From assembly GCA_003991915.1 (NCBI GenBank), contig RQTK01000081.1, forward strand, positions 656,424 through 720,423: a DNA stretch of 64,000 nucleotides, given 5' to 3'. Numbering within the stretch: the stretch's first letter is position 1; each line of letters opens with the position of its first letter. Below the pieces are notes generated by a model that saw only the letters and a program-made list of their open reading frames with translations, made no database searches and was not told the DNA's origin. This document shows, piece after piece, positions 1 through 11,519 of this stretch. This DNA comes from Elysia chlorotica (Eukaryota; Mollusca; Gastropoda; Plakobranchidae). A program made the translations under genes and the position numbers.

Positions 1-175
1 CGTCCCCTGTAACTGGTTAGGTCGGTATCAGTAAAATGTGACCAGCTGAGACAGGAGTCCTGTGTCGTGTGTTGCAGCACATAAAATTGTCAGACGTCAG
101 TCTTGAACCTCGTCCACAATATAGCCTATATAGTGCTGATGTTGGACGTTAAATCAACTCAACTGAATTCAGCTC
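1..175 (+). repeat. tRNA-derived SINE body, 5' part cut by the window edge
   Basis: The body matches the other SINE copies here (945-1155, 2125-2405, 5755-5935, 23120-23390, 24010-24275, 45565-45745). Shared landmarks in order are a GGTCGGT-TCAGTA block, CTGAGACAGGAGTC, AATTGTCAGACGTCA, CCGTCCACAATATAGC, and a tail near GATGTTGGACGTTAAA followed by CAACTCAACT. This copy reads in the plus direction. Its tRNA-like head would lie before base 1. No coding potential was seen. Confidence 0.7.
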
Positions 176-944
176 GGCTATTTTTGTGCGCAGCCTTCGA
201 CCAAATAAGAAGAGGGCTCCCCGCATAGGGGAAGACGGGCGAGTTGCTGCTCTAAAAGGTCTTTGCGTGGTGAAAACTGGTCGTGTGTGATGTACTTCAT
301 CTCAACTGGGATATAAGTTATAGGCACACTTGGATCAGTTTAGTTACATTGTGGCTGTGTATGCTGAACAAATACTACTCTCTGAGTGTCATTCCGTTCC
401 AACTGCAGTGATGGTTTTATTGACATAGATCACTATTAACCTGGATTCGCGAAAATCTATTCACTTCTGTCTGTCAATTCGGCGACCTGATCTGTAGCTA
501 AGGAGGCCTCGGTTCTACGTCCATTGGTTTCTCCCAAAGTGCCAAAAGGATACCACGGCCTTTTATCAGGCTAGATGCGTTACACCAAAATGTAATAGAA
601 CCTCGCACCTTTCGCTCGTCAGTCTTGTGCTCCACCGCATGAGCTTTTCGATCATCTCCTATAAATTCAAGATTTGTGATACACATCGGCGTTTTGATTG
701 TGACATGTCAAATTCTTGGCACATGCCTCTGGTTGATTCTAATATAATTCGCGTAGGAGGTTTTTATTGGAGTTGCGAGTAAGAGAACAGTGTGGCTCTA
801 ATCGATAGAATCTACATTCCAAAATGTCACCCTTATGTGGAGGCAAACTGCACTGTCTAGTTGTGATGTTGTCTTGTGTAGACACTGTCGTTTTATGTAG
901 GTAGTTGTTGTGATGTTGTGTTGGTCATGGGTGGGTGATTAGGG
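176..944. other. Intergenic stretch with no recognised gene
   Basis: No exon-like reading frame with family similarity, RNA gene or clear repeat was recognised between the two SINE bodies. Open frames are short (about 60 codons) and look random. Confidence 0.5.
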
Positions 945-1155
945 TACTGAAAGTGGTTAGGTACTGTTTGGGTCGGTGTCAATATAATGTAACCGGCTAA
1001 TACAGGAGTCATGGTAGCCCTCACACACACACACACTCTCTCTCTCTCTCTCTGTCTCTCTCTCTGTTTTTGGAAGCACGTAAAAGTAACGGACGTAAGT
1101 CTTGGGGGCCCGTCCACGATACAGCCTTTCTGCTGACGTAGAACGTTTAGAAACT
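945..1155 (+). repeat. SINE copy interrupted by CA/TC microsatellite
   Basis: The body blocks GGTCGGTGTCA, ACAGGAGTC and CCCGTCCACGATA are in the same order as in the other SINE copies. Between them sits a simple repeat of CA then TC dinucleotides at about 1021-1062. The microsatellite occupies the variable middle region of the SINE. Confidence 0.6.
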
Positions 1156-1664
1156 CAGGCTCGAGTGACGTGCGTCACAACCGTCACATACGCAGAAACA
1201 GAACCCCGGTGGTATCAAGTTCGCGGTAATCACAACAAGGGTACTTTGTGGCTTAACGGTAATACTGGCGGCTTCTACTTGGGGGTGTCCTCAGTTTAAA
1301 CCCCAATCGATTCGCCTCGTTCTCTAATAGATTGGTCGGTGTCAGTATTATACATGCGCTGAACGGTTTCAATTACCAGTTGAGACTTTCACACGATGTA
1401 CCATCTGGTCAATTGACCAATAAACTAATAAACTACTACACTTCATCTGATCAATTAGAGCTGGATTCTCATCTCAATAGAACCCCATCCCCCATCCCCC
1501 CTCGTCAAACCAAAGCTCTATGCTAGACCTGCGGGGCCAATGAGCCCCCTGAAAACCCCGTGCCTCAATGGGCGTGATTATGTCACCAGCTAGCGTCGTG
1601 TGGGTTACAAAGCCTGTGATATCGAGTTCAGAGTGGGTAACTTCAACGCGGGCCAAACCAGTTC

Positions 1665-1802
1665 ACACCGGGTCACATCAGGTCTGCCTGGTCTACCAGA
1701 TCACACCAGATCTACCAGGTGTATCAGGTGTACTACCAGGGTCTACTAACAGGGTCTACTAACAGGGTCTACTACCAGGGTCTACTAACAGGGTCTACAA
1801 CG
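1665..1802. repeat. Short tandem repeat, about 16-bp unit
   Basis: At least five near-perfect units of AGGGTCTACTAACAG type occur at about 1735-1800, with the alternating ending TACCAG. They are preceded by looser CCAGGTCTACC-like degenerate units from about 1665. No gene function is evident. Confidence 0.75.
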
Positions 1803-2124
1803 AGGCCAATTCTTGTCACCAGTAGCTTGCTATTGTTGTCCACTTGGTGTCTGTGTGAGGCATCAGAGTGACCCTTGTGGACTGTACTTTTGGCGAAGCT
1901 GCCAATCGAAGCAGCCATATCCATCAAAGTGCATGCACACCAATTGCCGAGAAGTGAAGGGGTAAAACACGCACAAGGTGGGCACATCTGATTTGGCTTG
2001 ATCCGGCTACTTTCCGTCTCTGCGTGAGCTTTGCGAGATGCTTGTGATCAGTTTTCAAAGCTGCCCGCGCAACCAGCTAATTAGATGTACATGTTTAGCC
2101 CAAAAAGTGCAAGAAGACGCCAAC

Positions 2125-2408
2125 AGATGAGTTGAGTGTATTCAATTGCTTAACATCCAGCGTCAGAACTATGAGGCTATTTTGTGGACGGGCCCCAAGA
2201 CTAACGACTGACAAATTGTATTTACTGCCACACACGAGACAGAACAGGGATACCTGGACTCCTGACTCAGCAGATCACATTACACAGACTTCGACCCAAC
2301 CGGTAGGGGACGAAACCGGACAAATAAATATTTGATCGATCATGTGATTCGAACCGCGAATCTCCCGATCTGGAACCGACGCTCTACCACCTGAGCCAGT
2401 TGGCCCCC
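2125..2408 (-). repeat. Full-length tRNA-derived SINE
   Basis: Read on the minus strand, positions 2408-2340 form a tRNA-like head with an A-box-like TGGCTCAGGTGGTAGAGCG and a B box GGTTCGAATC. The shared SINE body follows down to about 2125, ending near CAATTGAATACACTCAACTC. The order head, body, CAACTC-rich tail matches the other copies. The tRNA-like head lacks a convincing acceptor stem, so I call a SINE rather than a tRNA gene. Confidence 0.75.
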
Positions 2409-2514
2409 TGTAACAACCATGTGTTTTTTGGTGGAAGGTTGGCAGCTGTGTTTCATGACAACATCCCTCGCGCGTCATGCGATCTGTTTGTCGGGTGTCG
2501 GCGGTATCGGGTTT

Positions 2515-2690
2515 CAGGGAGATCTCACTACACGCCGCTACTGCAGGCCCAATTAGTGTTTACCTGTCACGGGGAGATCTCACTACACCCACTACTGCAG
2601 GCCCAATTAGTGTTTACCTGTCACAGAGAAATCTCACTACACGGCCCTACTGCAGGCCCAATTAGTGTTTACCTGTCACGGGAGGCGAGA
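2515..2690. repeat. Three-copy tandem repeat, about 58-bp unit
   Basis: Three consecutive units share GATCTCACTACAC-like and CTGCAGGCCCAATTAGTG blocks followed by TTTACCTGTCAC. Short open frames over this region follow the repeat period and are not supported as genes. Confidence 0.85.
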
Positions 2691-3071
2691 CATTGTTTTT
2701 AGATTGTGGACGTCCACTGAGCCTCTATATGTAACAATTAATTTTTTATGTAGAGGAAAAGTCTGACAATGTAGAGGCGCCTTTTTGATATTTTCGAGAA
2801 CTCAGTCTGAAATGATACATGTCAAGTCCTCAAACTCAATTTCATTATTAATCTCTTTTTTTCCCTATGAAATTATGGGTAAATTCTTTGGTTTGATCCA
2901 CGGGAATGCTATACGGCGACAAGAAACGTCAAAGGGGCACTACTCTAGTACTCTGAGTCTGAGGTTGCCTTAACATCTGGCTCTCGTCTGGTGTATTTAG
3001 GAAGATGTACATTTGTAAACGGCGCTACTTTTTACTTGTTTGGATCCTGGATCACCGCTTTGATCCCTACT

Positions 3072-3170
3072 TGTTTGGTCGGCCTCAGTAATAATATATC
3101 GACAGAAACAAGTCTTGGCATCCCCGCTCTACCCCTCTATCTGTTTGTCTCTCTGTAGAATCGCCTGGAC
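3072..3170 (+). repeat. Dispersed repeat copy A (partner of 5390-5545)
   Basis: The segment shares TTGGT, CAGTAATAATA, ATATCGAC, GAAACAAGTCTTGG, CCCCGCTCTA and TGTAGA blocks, in order, with the segment at 5390-5545. Copy A has only a short AATAAT stretch, whereas the partner carries a long (AAT)n expansion at the same point. The start resembles the SINE GGTCGGTGTCAGTA block, so it may be a diverged member of that family. Confidence 0.6.
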
Positions 3171-3289
3171 TGTTTAGACGTTTGTTTTGGAGTGCTTTGC
3201 ATCCAATCATAACTCGATCCTAGATTTACCGAGCCAATGAGCGACCAGAGAGCCCTGGTGTTGAAGGGACCTGATAGTCTCATCTTGTC

Positions 3290-3855
3290 GCCGTGTGTAT
3301 CACAAGGACGGTATTATTATCAACAGAATGAAAGGTTGTTTACAATTACGCCACCGTTCTCATCTTGTCATCGTGTGTATCACAAGGACGGTATTATTAT
3401 CACCAGGATGGAAGGTTGTTTACAATTACGTCACCGTTCTCATCTTATCATCGCGTGTATCGCAAGGATGCTATTATTATCACCAGGATGGAAGGTTGTT
3501 TACAATTACGCCACCGTACTCATCTTGTCATCGCGTGTATCGTAAGGATGCTATTATTATCACCAGGATGGAAGGTTGTTTACAATTACGTCACCGTACT
3601 CATCTTATCATCGCGTGTATCGCAAGGATGCTATTATTATCACCAGGATGGAAGGTTGTTTACAATTACGCCACCGTTCTCATCTTGTCATCGTGTGTAT
3701 CACAAGGACGGTATTATTATCACCAGGATGGAAGGTTGTTTACAATTACGTCACCGTACTCATCTTATCATCGCGTGTATCGCAAGGATGCTATTATTAT
3801 CACCAGGGTGGAAGGTTGTTTACAATTACGCCACCGTTCTCATCTATTGGCATCG
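3290..3855. repeat. 80-bp tandem array, seven copies
   Basis: A TATTATTATCA anchor recurs every 80 bases from 3311 to 3791. Each unit also holds GGAAGGTTGTTTACAATTAC and a CATCTT-TCATCG block. Two alternating sequence variants (GGACGGTA versus GGATGCTA) suggest a higher-order unit. The unit has no stop codon in any plus-strand frame and 80 is not a multiple of three, so all three frames stay open across the array. The resulting long frames are an effect of the repeat. Confidence 0.92.
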
Positions 3856-4134
3856 CGTGTATCACAAAGTCTTTGTTGGGGCGGCTACCACCTGACACTC
3901 GTGTAACAAGTTGGCACCGAGTTGTCCTTGTATGGGCAGGGGTCGGCGCGGGTCAACAGACAGACAGACGTACGTGTAAATCTGGCTTTAATGAGTTGAT
4001 GAACTGTCGTGTGAGACAGGGATTACCCGATATAACTGTCTCAATCCGGTTTGTCAGTGAGTACTGGCGCTATCTGGATCCGTGTCACATCTGGCAAGGC
4101 AGCCCTGACATCTACCCATCTCGCTTTTCCTCTC

Positions 4135-4196
4135 TTTCCCTCTCTCTCTCTCTCTTTCCCACTCTCTCTCTCTCTTTCACTCTCTCTCTCTCTCTC
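4135..4196. repeat. TC microsatellite at the left gap edge
   Basis: Interrupted (TC)n with CTTTCCC interruptions runs directly into the run of Ns. Confidence 0.9.
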
Positions 4197-5060
4197 NNNN
4201 NNNNNNNNNNNNNNNNNNNNNNNNNNNNNNNNNNNNNNNNNNNNNNNNNNNNNNNNNNNNNNNNNNNNNNNNNNNNNNNNNNNNNNNNNNNNNNNNNNNN
4301 NNNNNNNNNNNNNNNNNNNNNNNNNNNNNNNNNNNNNNNNNNNNNNNNNNNNNNNNNNNNNNNNNNNNNNNNNNNNNNNNNNNNNNNNNNNNNNNNNNNN
4401 NNNNNNNNNNNNNNNNNNNNNNNNNNNNNNNNNNNNNNNNNNNNNNNNNNNNNNNNNNNNNNNNNNNNNNNNNNNNNNNNNNNNNNNNNNNNNNNNNNNN
4501 NNNNNNNNNNNNNNNNNNNNNNNNNNNNNNNNNNNNNNNNNNNNNNNNNNNNNNNNNNNNNNNNNNNNNNNNNNNNNNNNNNNNNNNNNNNNNNNNNNNN
4601 NNNNNNNNNNNNNNNNNNNNNNNNNNNNNNNNNNNNNNNNNNNNNNNNNNNNNNNNNNNNNNNNNNNNNNNNNNNNNNNNNNNNNNNNNNNNNNNNNNNN
4701 NNNNNNNNNNNNNNNNNNNNNNNNNNNNNNNNNNNNNNNNNNNNNNNNNNNNNNNNNNNNNNNNNNNNNNNNNNNNNNNNNNNNNNNNNNNNNNNNNNNN
4801 NNNNNNNNNNNNNNNNNNNNNNNNNNNNNNNNNNNNNNNNNNNNNNNNNNNNNNNNNNNNNNNNNNNNNNNNNNNNNNNNNNNNNNNNNNNNNNNNNNNN
4901 NNNNNNNNNNNNNNNNNNNNNNNNNNNNNNNNNNNNNNNNNNNNNNNNNNNNNNNNNNNNNNNNNNNNNNNNNNNNNNNNNNNNNNNNNNNNNNNNNNNN
5001 NNNNNNNNNNNNNNNNNNNNNNNNNNNNNNNNNNNNNNNNNNNNNNNNNNNNNNNNNNNN
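4197..5060. other. Assembly gap (864 Ns)
   Basis: An uninterrupted run of N. It is flanked by a TC microsatellite on the left and a TTA microsatellite on the right, so low-complexity sequence probably broke the assembly. Open frames that cross it are meaningless. Confidence 0.99.
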
Positions 5061-5118
<58 letters not shown>

Positions 5119-5128
5119 GTTATTGTTA

Positions 5129-5208
<80 letters not shown>
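5061..5208. repeat. (ATT)n to (GTT)n trinucleotide microsatellite
   Basis: A TAT/TTA trinucleotide run from the gap edge changes to GTT units near 5175 and ends at about 5208. Confidence 0.95.
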
Positions 5209-5389
5209 AACTGAGGTAGATAAAAAGAATGAGAGGGGAAAAGGGAGGGGGGAGCGCCAAGGGATAATGAGAAGTATATCTGTATACACATGTAGTACAA
5301 GCACCTTATAAAACTGGGAACCATCTGGCTCAAGGGTAGCGCGCGTGAATTCCACTCGGGAGGTCTCCGATAGGGAATCGAACCGCCTT

Positions 5390-5409
5390 GTTGATTGGTG
5401 TCAGTAATG

Positions 5410-5487
<78 letters not shown>

Positions 5488-5545
5488 TCGACTGAAACAA
5501 GTCTTGGTATTCCCGCTCTATCCCCCTGTCTCTGTGTAGAGTCGT
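5390..5545 (+). repeat. Dispersed repeat copy B with long (AAT)n expansion
   Basis: Same ordered blocks as 3072-3170 (ATTGGTGTCAGTAAT, ATATCGACTGAAACAAG, CCCGCTCTATCC, GTGTAGAGTCG). They are split by about 27 AAT units at 5408-5488. The shared flanks on both sides show that the trinucleotide expanded inside an existing repeat copy. Confidence 0.65.
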
Positions 5546-5754
5546 GTGACATTTTCATACTTTAGTTCTGGGGCCAGTTATCGATATAGTCACGTTAATG
5601 TCAACGGGCATGTTACGTTAGGACACCACCAGACCTTTGTGAACAGTGTTGGAAGTTGGGTCTGTAGCCAGGCTGAACTGGACCAAACGAGAGTAGCAGG
5701 CGCTGAAACCCAGAGCTTTGACTCCTGGCCCTATTGCTGTGACGGTCTCCAGTC

Positions 5755-5938
5755 TCCGGCTACTGGCTGGCTCGGTGCCAGTCATCATGTGACCGCCTGA
5801 GACAGGAGTCCAGGTCGCCCCGCCTCATCCTGTGTGTGACGCCATACACAATTGTCAGACGTCATTCTTGAGGCCCGTCCACAATATAGCATATATACTG
5901 CCGACTTTTGACGGTAAACAACCAACTCAACTCAACAG
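5755..5938 (+). repeat. SINE body, plus orientation
   Basis: Contains GACCGCCTGAGACAGGAGTC, ACAATTGTCAGACGTCA, CCCGTCCACAATATAGCATA and the CAACTCAACTCAAC tail, in the same order as the other copies. A tRNA-like head is not clear upstream. Confidence 0.72.
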
Positions 5939-6049
5939 CCGTCAGTCCTCACTACATGTATGTAGCTAGGCGAGCAGTCGGTGTATGTAGCTAGGTGATC
6001 ACTAGATGTATGTAGCTAGTTGAGCACTTAATGTATTCCCTCGCTCACT

Positions 6050-6138
6050 GTGGGGGCGGGACCTAGTGCGCGCGCGCTCCCCTACGCCTGTCTCCATCTC
6101 CGTGTATAAATATGAAGAGTGGCTGCTGCCGTCACTAG
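6050..6138 (+). promoter_or_regulatory. Candidate TATA-box core promoter
   Basis: A GC-box-like GGGGGCGGGAC (about 6051-6061) and a CG-rich GTGCGCGCGCGCTC stretch precede a perfect TATAAATA at 6105-6112. An initiator-like TCACTAG follows at 6132-6138. The first T of the TATA box lies about 29 bases before the initiator A, the canonical spacing. The elements are visible in the sequence. Activity, and which gene it serves, are inferred: the plus-strand membrane-protein gene at 11.7-13.0 kb is one possibility. Confidence 0.55.
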
Positions 6139-6352
6139 AACCAAACTTTCCATTCACACGCGCCGAGCGCCTGATCGCACATTCCCTGTGACGGCAGTCC
6201 AACCTCATCTGTCACTGACGCAGTAGATCTATATGAAGACTTGTATACAGTTTTGTACCCAGTTAATAGAAAAAAAAGTTGCCCAAGTTCGTGTGATTGG
6301 CGGATTTATTCAGAAACAACTCTTGAGGCTGTTGTTCTAAGTAAAAGTCTAG
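6134..6352 (+). other. Possible non-coding first exon
   Basis: This stretch runs from the predicted start at about 6134 to TCTAG at 6352, followed by a strong GTGAGTAC donor at 6353. No long open frame with family similarity lies in it, so it would be 5' UTR. It may be exon 1 of the plus-strand membrane-protein gene whose last two exons lie 5 kb downstream. RNA data would be needed to join them. Confidence 0.35.
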
Positions 6353-7488
6353 GTGAGTACATTAGACTGCACACATGTCTGAGTTATTCGATTGCTCTCA
6401 TTATCCACCCTCTGTTTTTCTTTGGCCGAAGTTTTGTTTTACGACACAGAATCTATTGATTGTGTCATTACAGATCGTCTTTCAACTGGGAAAAAATAAA
6501 GGGTTGTTAAGCAATAAATGTTAATTTCAATTATTTGGATTTGTTAAATGTAAATTTTTATATCACTTTATATTGACACGTATTTTATTCATCAAGCTTT
6601 GTAGGTGAAATGTACCCTACTGTAACTCATCCTGTATTGACTGAATCCTGTTTGAATCTGATTTGTCCCACTCTCGTGCTTGGTTTATCCTAAATCCTGA
6701 ACAATTGTTATTTTGTCGTGTCCGCCAGACCCAAATCCTTCTCTTCATACGCCGATACAGTCTAAAAATATTTGAATGGTTTTCCAGGAGTATGTCAATT
6801 TAATTTGCCCAAAATGTCAGAACGAATTTTTTTTTCATGTAAACAAAGCCGGGGAAAATTGATATAACCATTATGACAATAATTCAAAATATGTAATTAT
6901 AAAACACTGTAAAACATGTTTGTTTTTTTTTTCGCTAACGAAATGTATCCCCAACGCCAGCTTTCTCAATGTCTCTACGCAGGTCGTTTAAATTTACCAC
7001 GAACAAATAAATAAAAGAAAATAATTATTGTGCAATACAGTCAGGCAACAGTAGCGCATGTCTGTACTACATAGTTACCTCTATCGAAAAAAAGCATCAG
7101 CATGGTTTGAATTTCCATAAAGTTCTCGGAGCGTTTCGTGTGAAGGCGTATGTGGGTGGGTGGGTGGAGGAGGTGATAAGTGAGGCGAGGAATGGACATT
7201 TCGAGCTATTAGTGAAATTTTGTTTGTTCAAATCCTATGTTTTTGACATTATGAATTATTTATTTGAAAGAGCTCCTAGTGAGATGTTTTTGATCTACCT
7301 ATGTATCAATATATTTTTATTCATTTAAAATACATTAGAGATTCAAGACCCCAACATCTCTTTACGTGTTTTAACAGGCTTTTTTAACAAACGATGTCAA
7401 TTACAAAAAAATTATGTGAAATAATTATGTCAAAAATACATTGCGAGAAACTTTGACACTTACTCCTCAGCAAAACCGTTTTTTTATC

Positions 7489-7490
<2 letters not shown>

Positions 7491-7579
<89 letters not shown>
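7491..7579. repeat. (TATC)n tetranucleotide microsatellite
   Basis: About 22 perfect tandem units of TATC. An open frame crossing it is a product of the repeat. Confidence 0.97.
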
Positions 7580-9111
7580 CTTTGCATTGTGATCGGAGTT
7601 TTATTTTACAAACCTTTGCTCTTTGTGTGGATTTTAGTGGAAGGGCACAGGCTCAAGTGGCGGGTGGATGGGATAAGGAAAGTATGTGAGTTTTTGTTTT
7701 TTGTCTTCTGAAGCTGTCAGTGGATTATAATGATTGTGGCAAATATTTCCCACACTATTCAGAACCGGTGTGGTTCCGTAGGTGTTTTTTTTTTTTTTCA
7801 TACAATATTTTTATCTTGATCCGCTCTGATTTATTTCATGTTAGTCCCTTTCTAAATTGAACTGTTAAAAGAAATGCAATATACGCAAAGTTATAGTATC
7901 CATTAATTTTTCCTATTTTCGCTTTCTTCTCTTTTTTTTTCCCCATGTAACTGTAACAGCAATATCCGCTCCGTCTTCCACTGATGGTTTCTGCCTTGCT
8001 TTCTCAAGTGCATTGGTTGCACAACACGACCGTGCACTTATAGTTACTTGGTTTTAGTTGGTTTCGTTTTTTAGTGCCAATAATAATACAGGCTAGAAAT
8101 ACGCCCAATAGTGTTTTGTGAATGCTCTCTCCTGTTTTTCTTATTGTGTTTTATAATTGTCACCTTATCTTACTCTGACGCAAACTTATAAATTATCAAT
8201 GATATTCAGTTTGTCCCCACATTGGTCACTGAGAAAGATTCTTATTTTGTATTGTTTTCTTGTTTTGTCCACAACTTTATCTTCAAATTTGCAAAGTCTT
8301 GTTCCAAATAAGCTAATGTTGGGAATTAAAGAAAATGTAACGCATGTATAAAAGTATAAAATATTCTGTTTGTCCCCATAAAAATGTTTTTTTATTAAAA
8401 TGATCCAAATTGTTGAGGGGATAAAGCATGTGTCATTTTTAAAACATCCATTTAAATGGTGCAAATTCAGCCAACGAACTTTTACTGTCTTCAATTTAAT
8501 TAATGTTGTTCTCTGTTTGTTTCTGTTTTTGTTTTTGTTTTGGAAGATGCTTTTAGTTATTGTCGTTGAAGGTGTTTTTTTTTGTTGTTGTTGTTTGTTT
8601 TTTTTTGTTCGTGTTTATTTTACTAGGGTCAATATTCAAACTTGTTTTGTATAGCAGGGCTTGAAAATAGCTTGTGTAAACAATGTAGTGATCCTAGGCA
8701 CGTTAGCGAAATGCTCGTTCTTGTTGTATAGATCAAACCAAAGTGTGGGTCATGTTTTATTGTTTTGTTGTTGTTTTTGTTTGTTTGATATTGTTGTTTT
8801 TAAATGGGTTTTGTGCAGTTACTCATCAAAAAGGGGAGCTGATCTTTGCGCCAAATAGTACAGTTTGAGCGCTGGTTATTTGAGAAGTAGCGAATTTTCC
8901 TGCGCAAAGTTGTTCAGTGGTCCGTCAAGTCTTGCAGTGGCCGCACCGCGTTCGCACCGTGTTCGTGCTAGTGGTGAATCAGTGGCTAGTTCGTGGAGCT
9001 GGTGAAAGGCGCGAAAAACACATTACATAGAACATCCTTCAGTTCTATTTGTACGAGTATTACTAGGAAAAACAAGCTGCATTCATCGTCACCACCACTA
9101 CATTCTGCATA

Positions 9112-9112
9112 C

Positions 9113-9143
<31 letters not shown>

Positions 9144-9145
9144 GC

Positions 9146-9238
<93 letters not shown>

Positions 9239-9240
9239 GC
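9112..9240. repeat. (TTC)n followed by (TTA)n microsatellite
   Basis: About ten TTC units are followed after a short spacer by about thirty TTA units with one interruption (TTATTTATTA). Confidence 0.96.
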
Positions 9241-10368
9241 TATCTTTTTTCAAAGTTACTTTATTGACTTGCATCACAATGTTGCTTTGATAACTACCCG
9301 ATTATGCAAGCTGAACTACAGTCAATTAAATTTATGAGACTACATAATGGTCTAACCGCAAAGAAATGTTTTTGATAAGTACCATAATTATGCATACACA
9401 GCCCATATAACGTTGCATGCTTGGCTGTGTATTATGGATGGGTGTATACATTTTGTGTGTCCATTAAATGATTTAACTTTTGGTTAGAGTGATCGCGCCA
9501 CAACAGCAGCAGATGGCTCTTAGCCCGCATGTCAGTAAACTTCTGTCATATAGTTTAATTTTAGTAGGTCTAGTTCTACCAGATCCTAGACTCTTCGTGG
9601 GGAAAAGTAGCGCTGAATTTCAATAAACCATCGGAGTAGAGAAACTTTGGCTGCTCGTCACAATGCCAGCTGCGTCGTAAAGTTTTACTTCATTTATTCC
9701 TGCCATGATAGTTTTAACTGTAGTGGCTGTAGTAGCTTATACCAATTGTTCTTGTATGTATAACCCCCTGATCTATGCATTTCTAAAGTTTATGTCAAGC
9801 TGAACAAAACAAGCGGTTCTTTCCCGAACAGCTGCGGGTTTTTGAGGCGTAGTCTAGACTTGGCACAATACACGTAGTTTTTCTAGCCTTTGGCAAAACT
9901 TTTGTCCGTTTTTCCGGGAAAACAATGATGATTTTTTGTACCTTTTCACATAACATTGGCAACGGCTCAAGCCAGCAGGTGTTTATGAGAAGTAGTACAT
10001 GTAGTAAAACCGCACGGAACCAGGCAAAGCGGGTTTTTTATACTCTAACACTAACAGGCGGTGCATGGTAGAGTCTATTGCTGGATACGTGACAGTGTAA
10101 TGCGATAGATCCTCATTACCCAGAGTAATAATTCATTTGTTGTTTTTTTTATTTGTGATTTGCTTTTCTTTCCTCAAAGCTGATACTACGAGTATCATGC
10201 AGGCCACATGGCTTTGTTAATTGATTGTTGGCTTTTTCTGTCACGGAACAGTTTTTGAACCTTTTTGTAAAAATGAATGTTAATTATCAGCATCCTACAT
10301 CGTTTTCACTCAACCCGCTTTCCTTTTGTGGCTTTTTTAATGCTTTGTTTAATTATTCTTAGTATAAT

Positions 10369-10383
10369 TACTACTACTACTAT

Positions 10384-10447
<64 letters not shown>

Positions 10448-10478
10448 GCTGCTGCTACTACTACTGCTACTACTACTG

Positions 10479-10523
<45 letters not shown>

Positions 10524-10612
10524 GTACTACAACTACTACTACTGCTACCACTACTACATGTACTACGCCTTCGACGACGACTATTAGGACTACCACTACT
10601 ACTTCTACTGCT
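10369..10612. repeat. Large (TAC)n microsatellite with TGC variants
   Basis: About 240 bp of TAC/ACT trinucleotides with scattered GCT variants, decaying into TTG units up to about 10630. Open frames on both strands here give only threonine-rich or valine-rich homopolymers and are not genes. Confidence 0.96.
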
Positions 10613-11144
10613 GCTGTTGTTGTTGTTGTTTTTGTTATTATCGTTGTTTTCGTAGTTTTTGTCGTTTGTTGTTGTTTTTTGTTTGATTGTTTTTGTAAGG
10701 ATTTAGATAAACAAAGCATGTGGATAGGATACTTGAGTATAAAAAAACAGCTAACATTCTTCACCCCCAATCTCAGGAAAAAAACAAAAAACCAGCAATA
10801 AAACAGATTATTCTTAAGTAAAACACCTCGCGAGTTTTGTAAGGTTTCGGTGAAAATGGCGCGTTATTTTCGTATTATGATTTGGCATGGGAAGGATTGG
10901 GGGCGGGGGCATTTTCGTTCATGCTTGATCGAGCATACGTTATTTTTGTTTTGTATTGAAGGTTCTGCAGTCTATGGGATTTTTTTTTTAAGTTCCCAAC
11001 TTTGACTTTTTGAAGGCCCTGCTAACTAAATAAGCACAGTACATTGTATCATGTTTGTCAATGAATGTGTGAATCCATGCGCTTTGAGCCCTCTAGATCT
11101 AGGAGGGTCCGTCAAGCGTGTTGTGTGCATGTGGTCACGGCGTG

Positions 11145-11360
11145 CCATAGTGAAAGCTCAGGCGATAGAGCTTTGAACTGAGAGATTGAAGTCCGCGGTT
11201 CGAATCTAAGCTGTTGTCCTTGTCTCTCTCTATCTTCGGGAAACCTATGGAACATTGAAGGTTACAAAGTAGGGGCCTACGCATGGGACGCCGGGTTGCT
11301 CAGTGGGTAGAGCTCTCAACTGGAGGTCCACGTTCAAATCTGACTTGGTGTCCCACACCC
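11145..11360 (+). repeat. Two tRNA-like SINE heads in tandem
   Basis: First unit: AGCTCAGGCGATAGAGC near 11156 with B box GGTTCGAATC near 11204. Second unit at 11286-11356: A-box-like TTGCTCAGTGGGTAGAGC and B box GTTCAAATC. In the second unit the ends pair as an acceptor-like stem (GGGACGCC with GGTGTCCC, one G-U pair). The anticodon arm does not fold cleanly, so I prefer SINE-derived or pseudo-tRNA over a working tRNA. Confidence 0.55.
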
Positions 11361-11519
11361 TCATAGGTCCTTGGGGAAATCTTGAAAACGTAACAATGAA
11401 ACCAAATTACGCTTCTGTTGATTATTTGCTTTTTTGAAGTTGCTCTTGTTTGGCTTGGGTTTTTTTAGCGAAGCTGTCTCATAATGTAACATCTAGGTTC
11501 CAAGGCAGATAATTTGCCT

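Larger units (their letters stand above)
6353..11140. other. Gene-poor AT-rich stretch with microsatellites
   Basis: I recognise no coding exon here. If the promoter at 6.1 kb drives the gene ending at 12988, this would be intron. It contains a TATC run (7491-7579), a TTC/TTA run (9112-9238), a large TAC run (10369-10610) and T-rich, TTG-rich low-complexity tracts near 8520-8800. Confidence 0.5.

Noticed and set aside
3576-5558. Very long open frames on both strands crossing the gap
   Set aside because: They consist of satellite sequence, unknown bases and Tyr/Ile/Asn homopolymers from microsatellites. There is no family similarity.
10277-10801. Threonine-rich and valine-rich frames of 150-170 codons
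   Set aside because: They are translations of the TAC microsatellite and its complement.
11286-11356. Functional tRNA gene
   Set aside because: A and B boxes and an acceptor-like stem are present, but the anticodon arm does not fold properly, and similar units are scattered as SINE heads.
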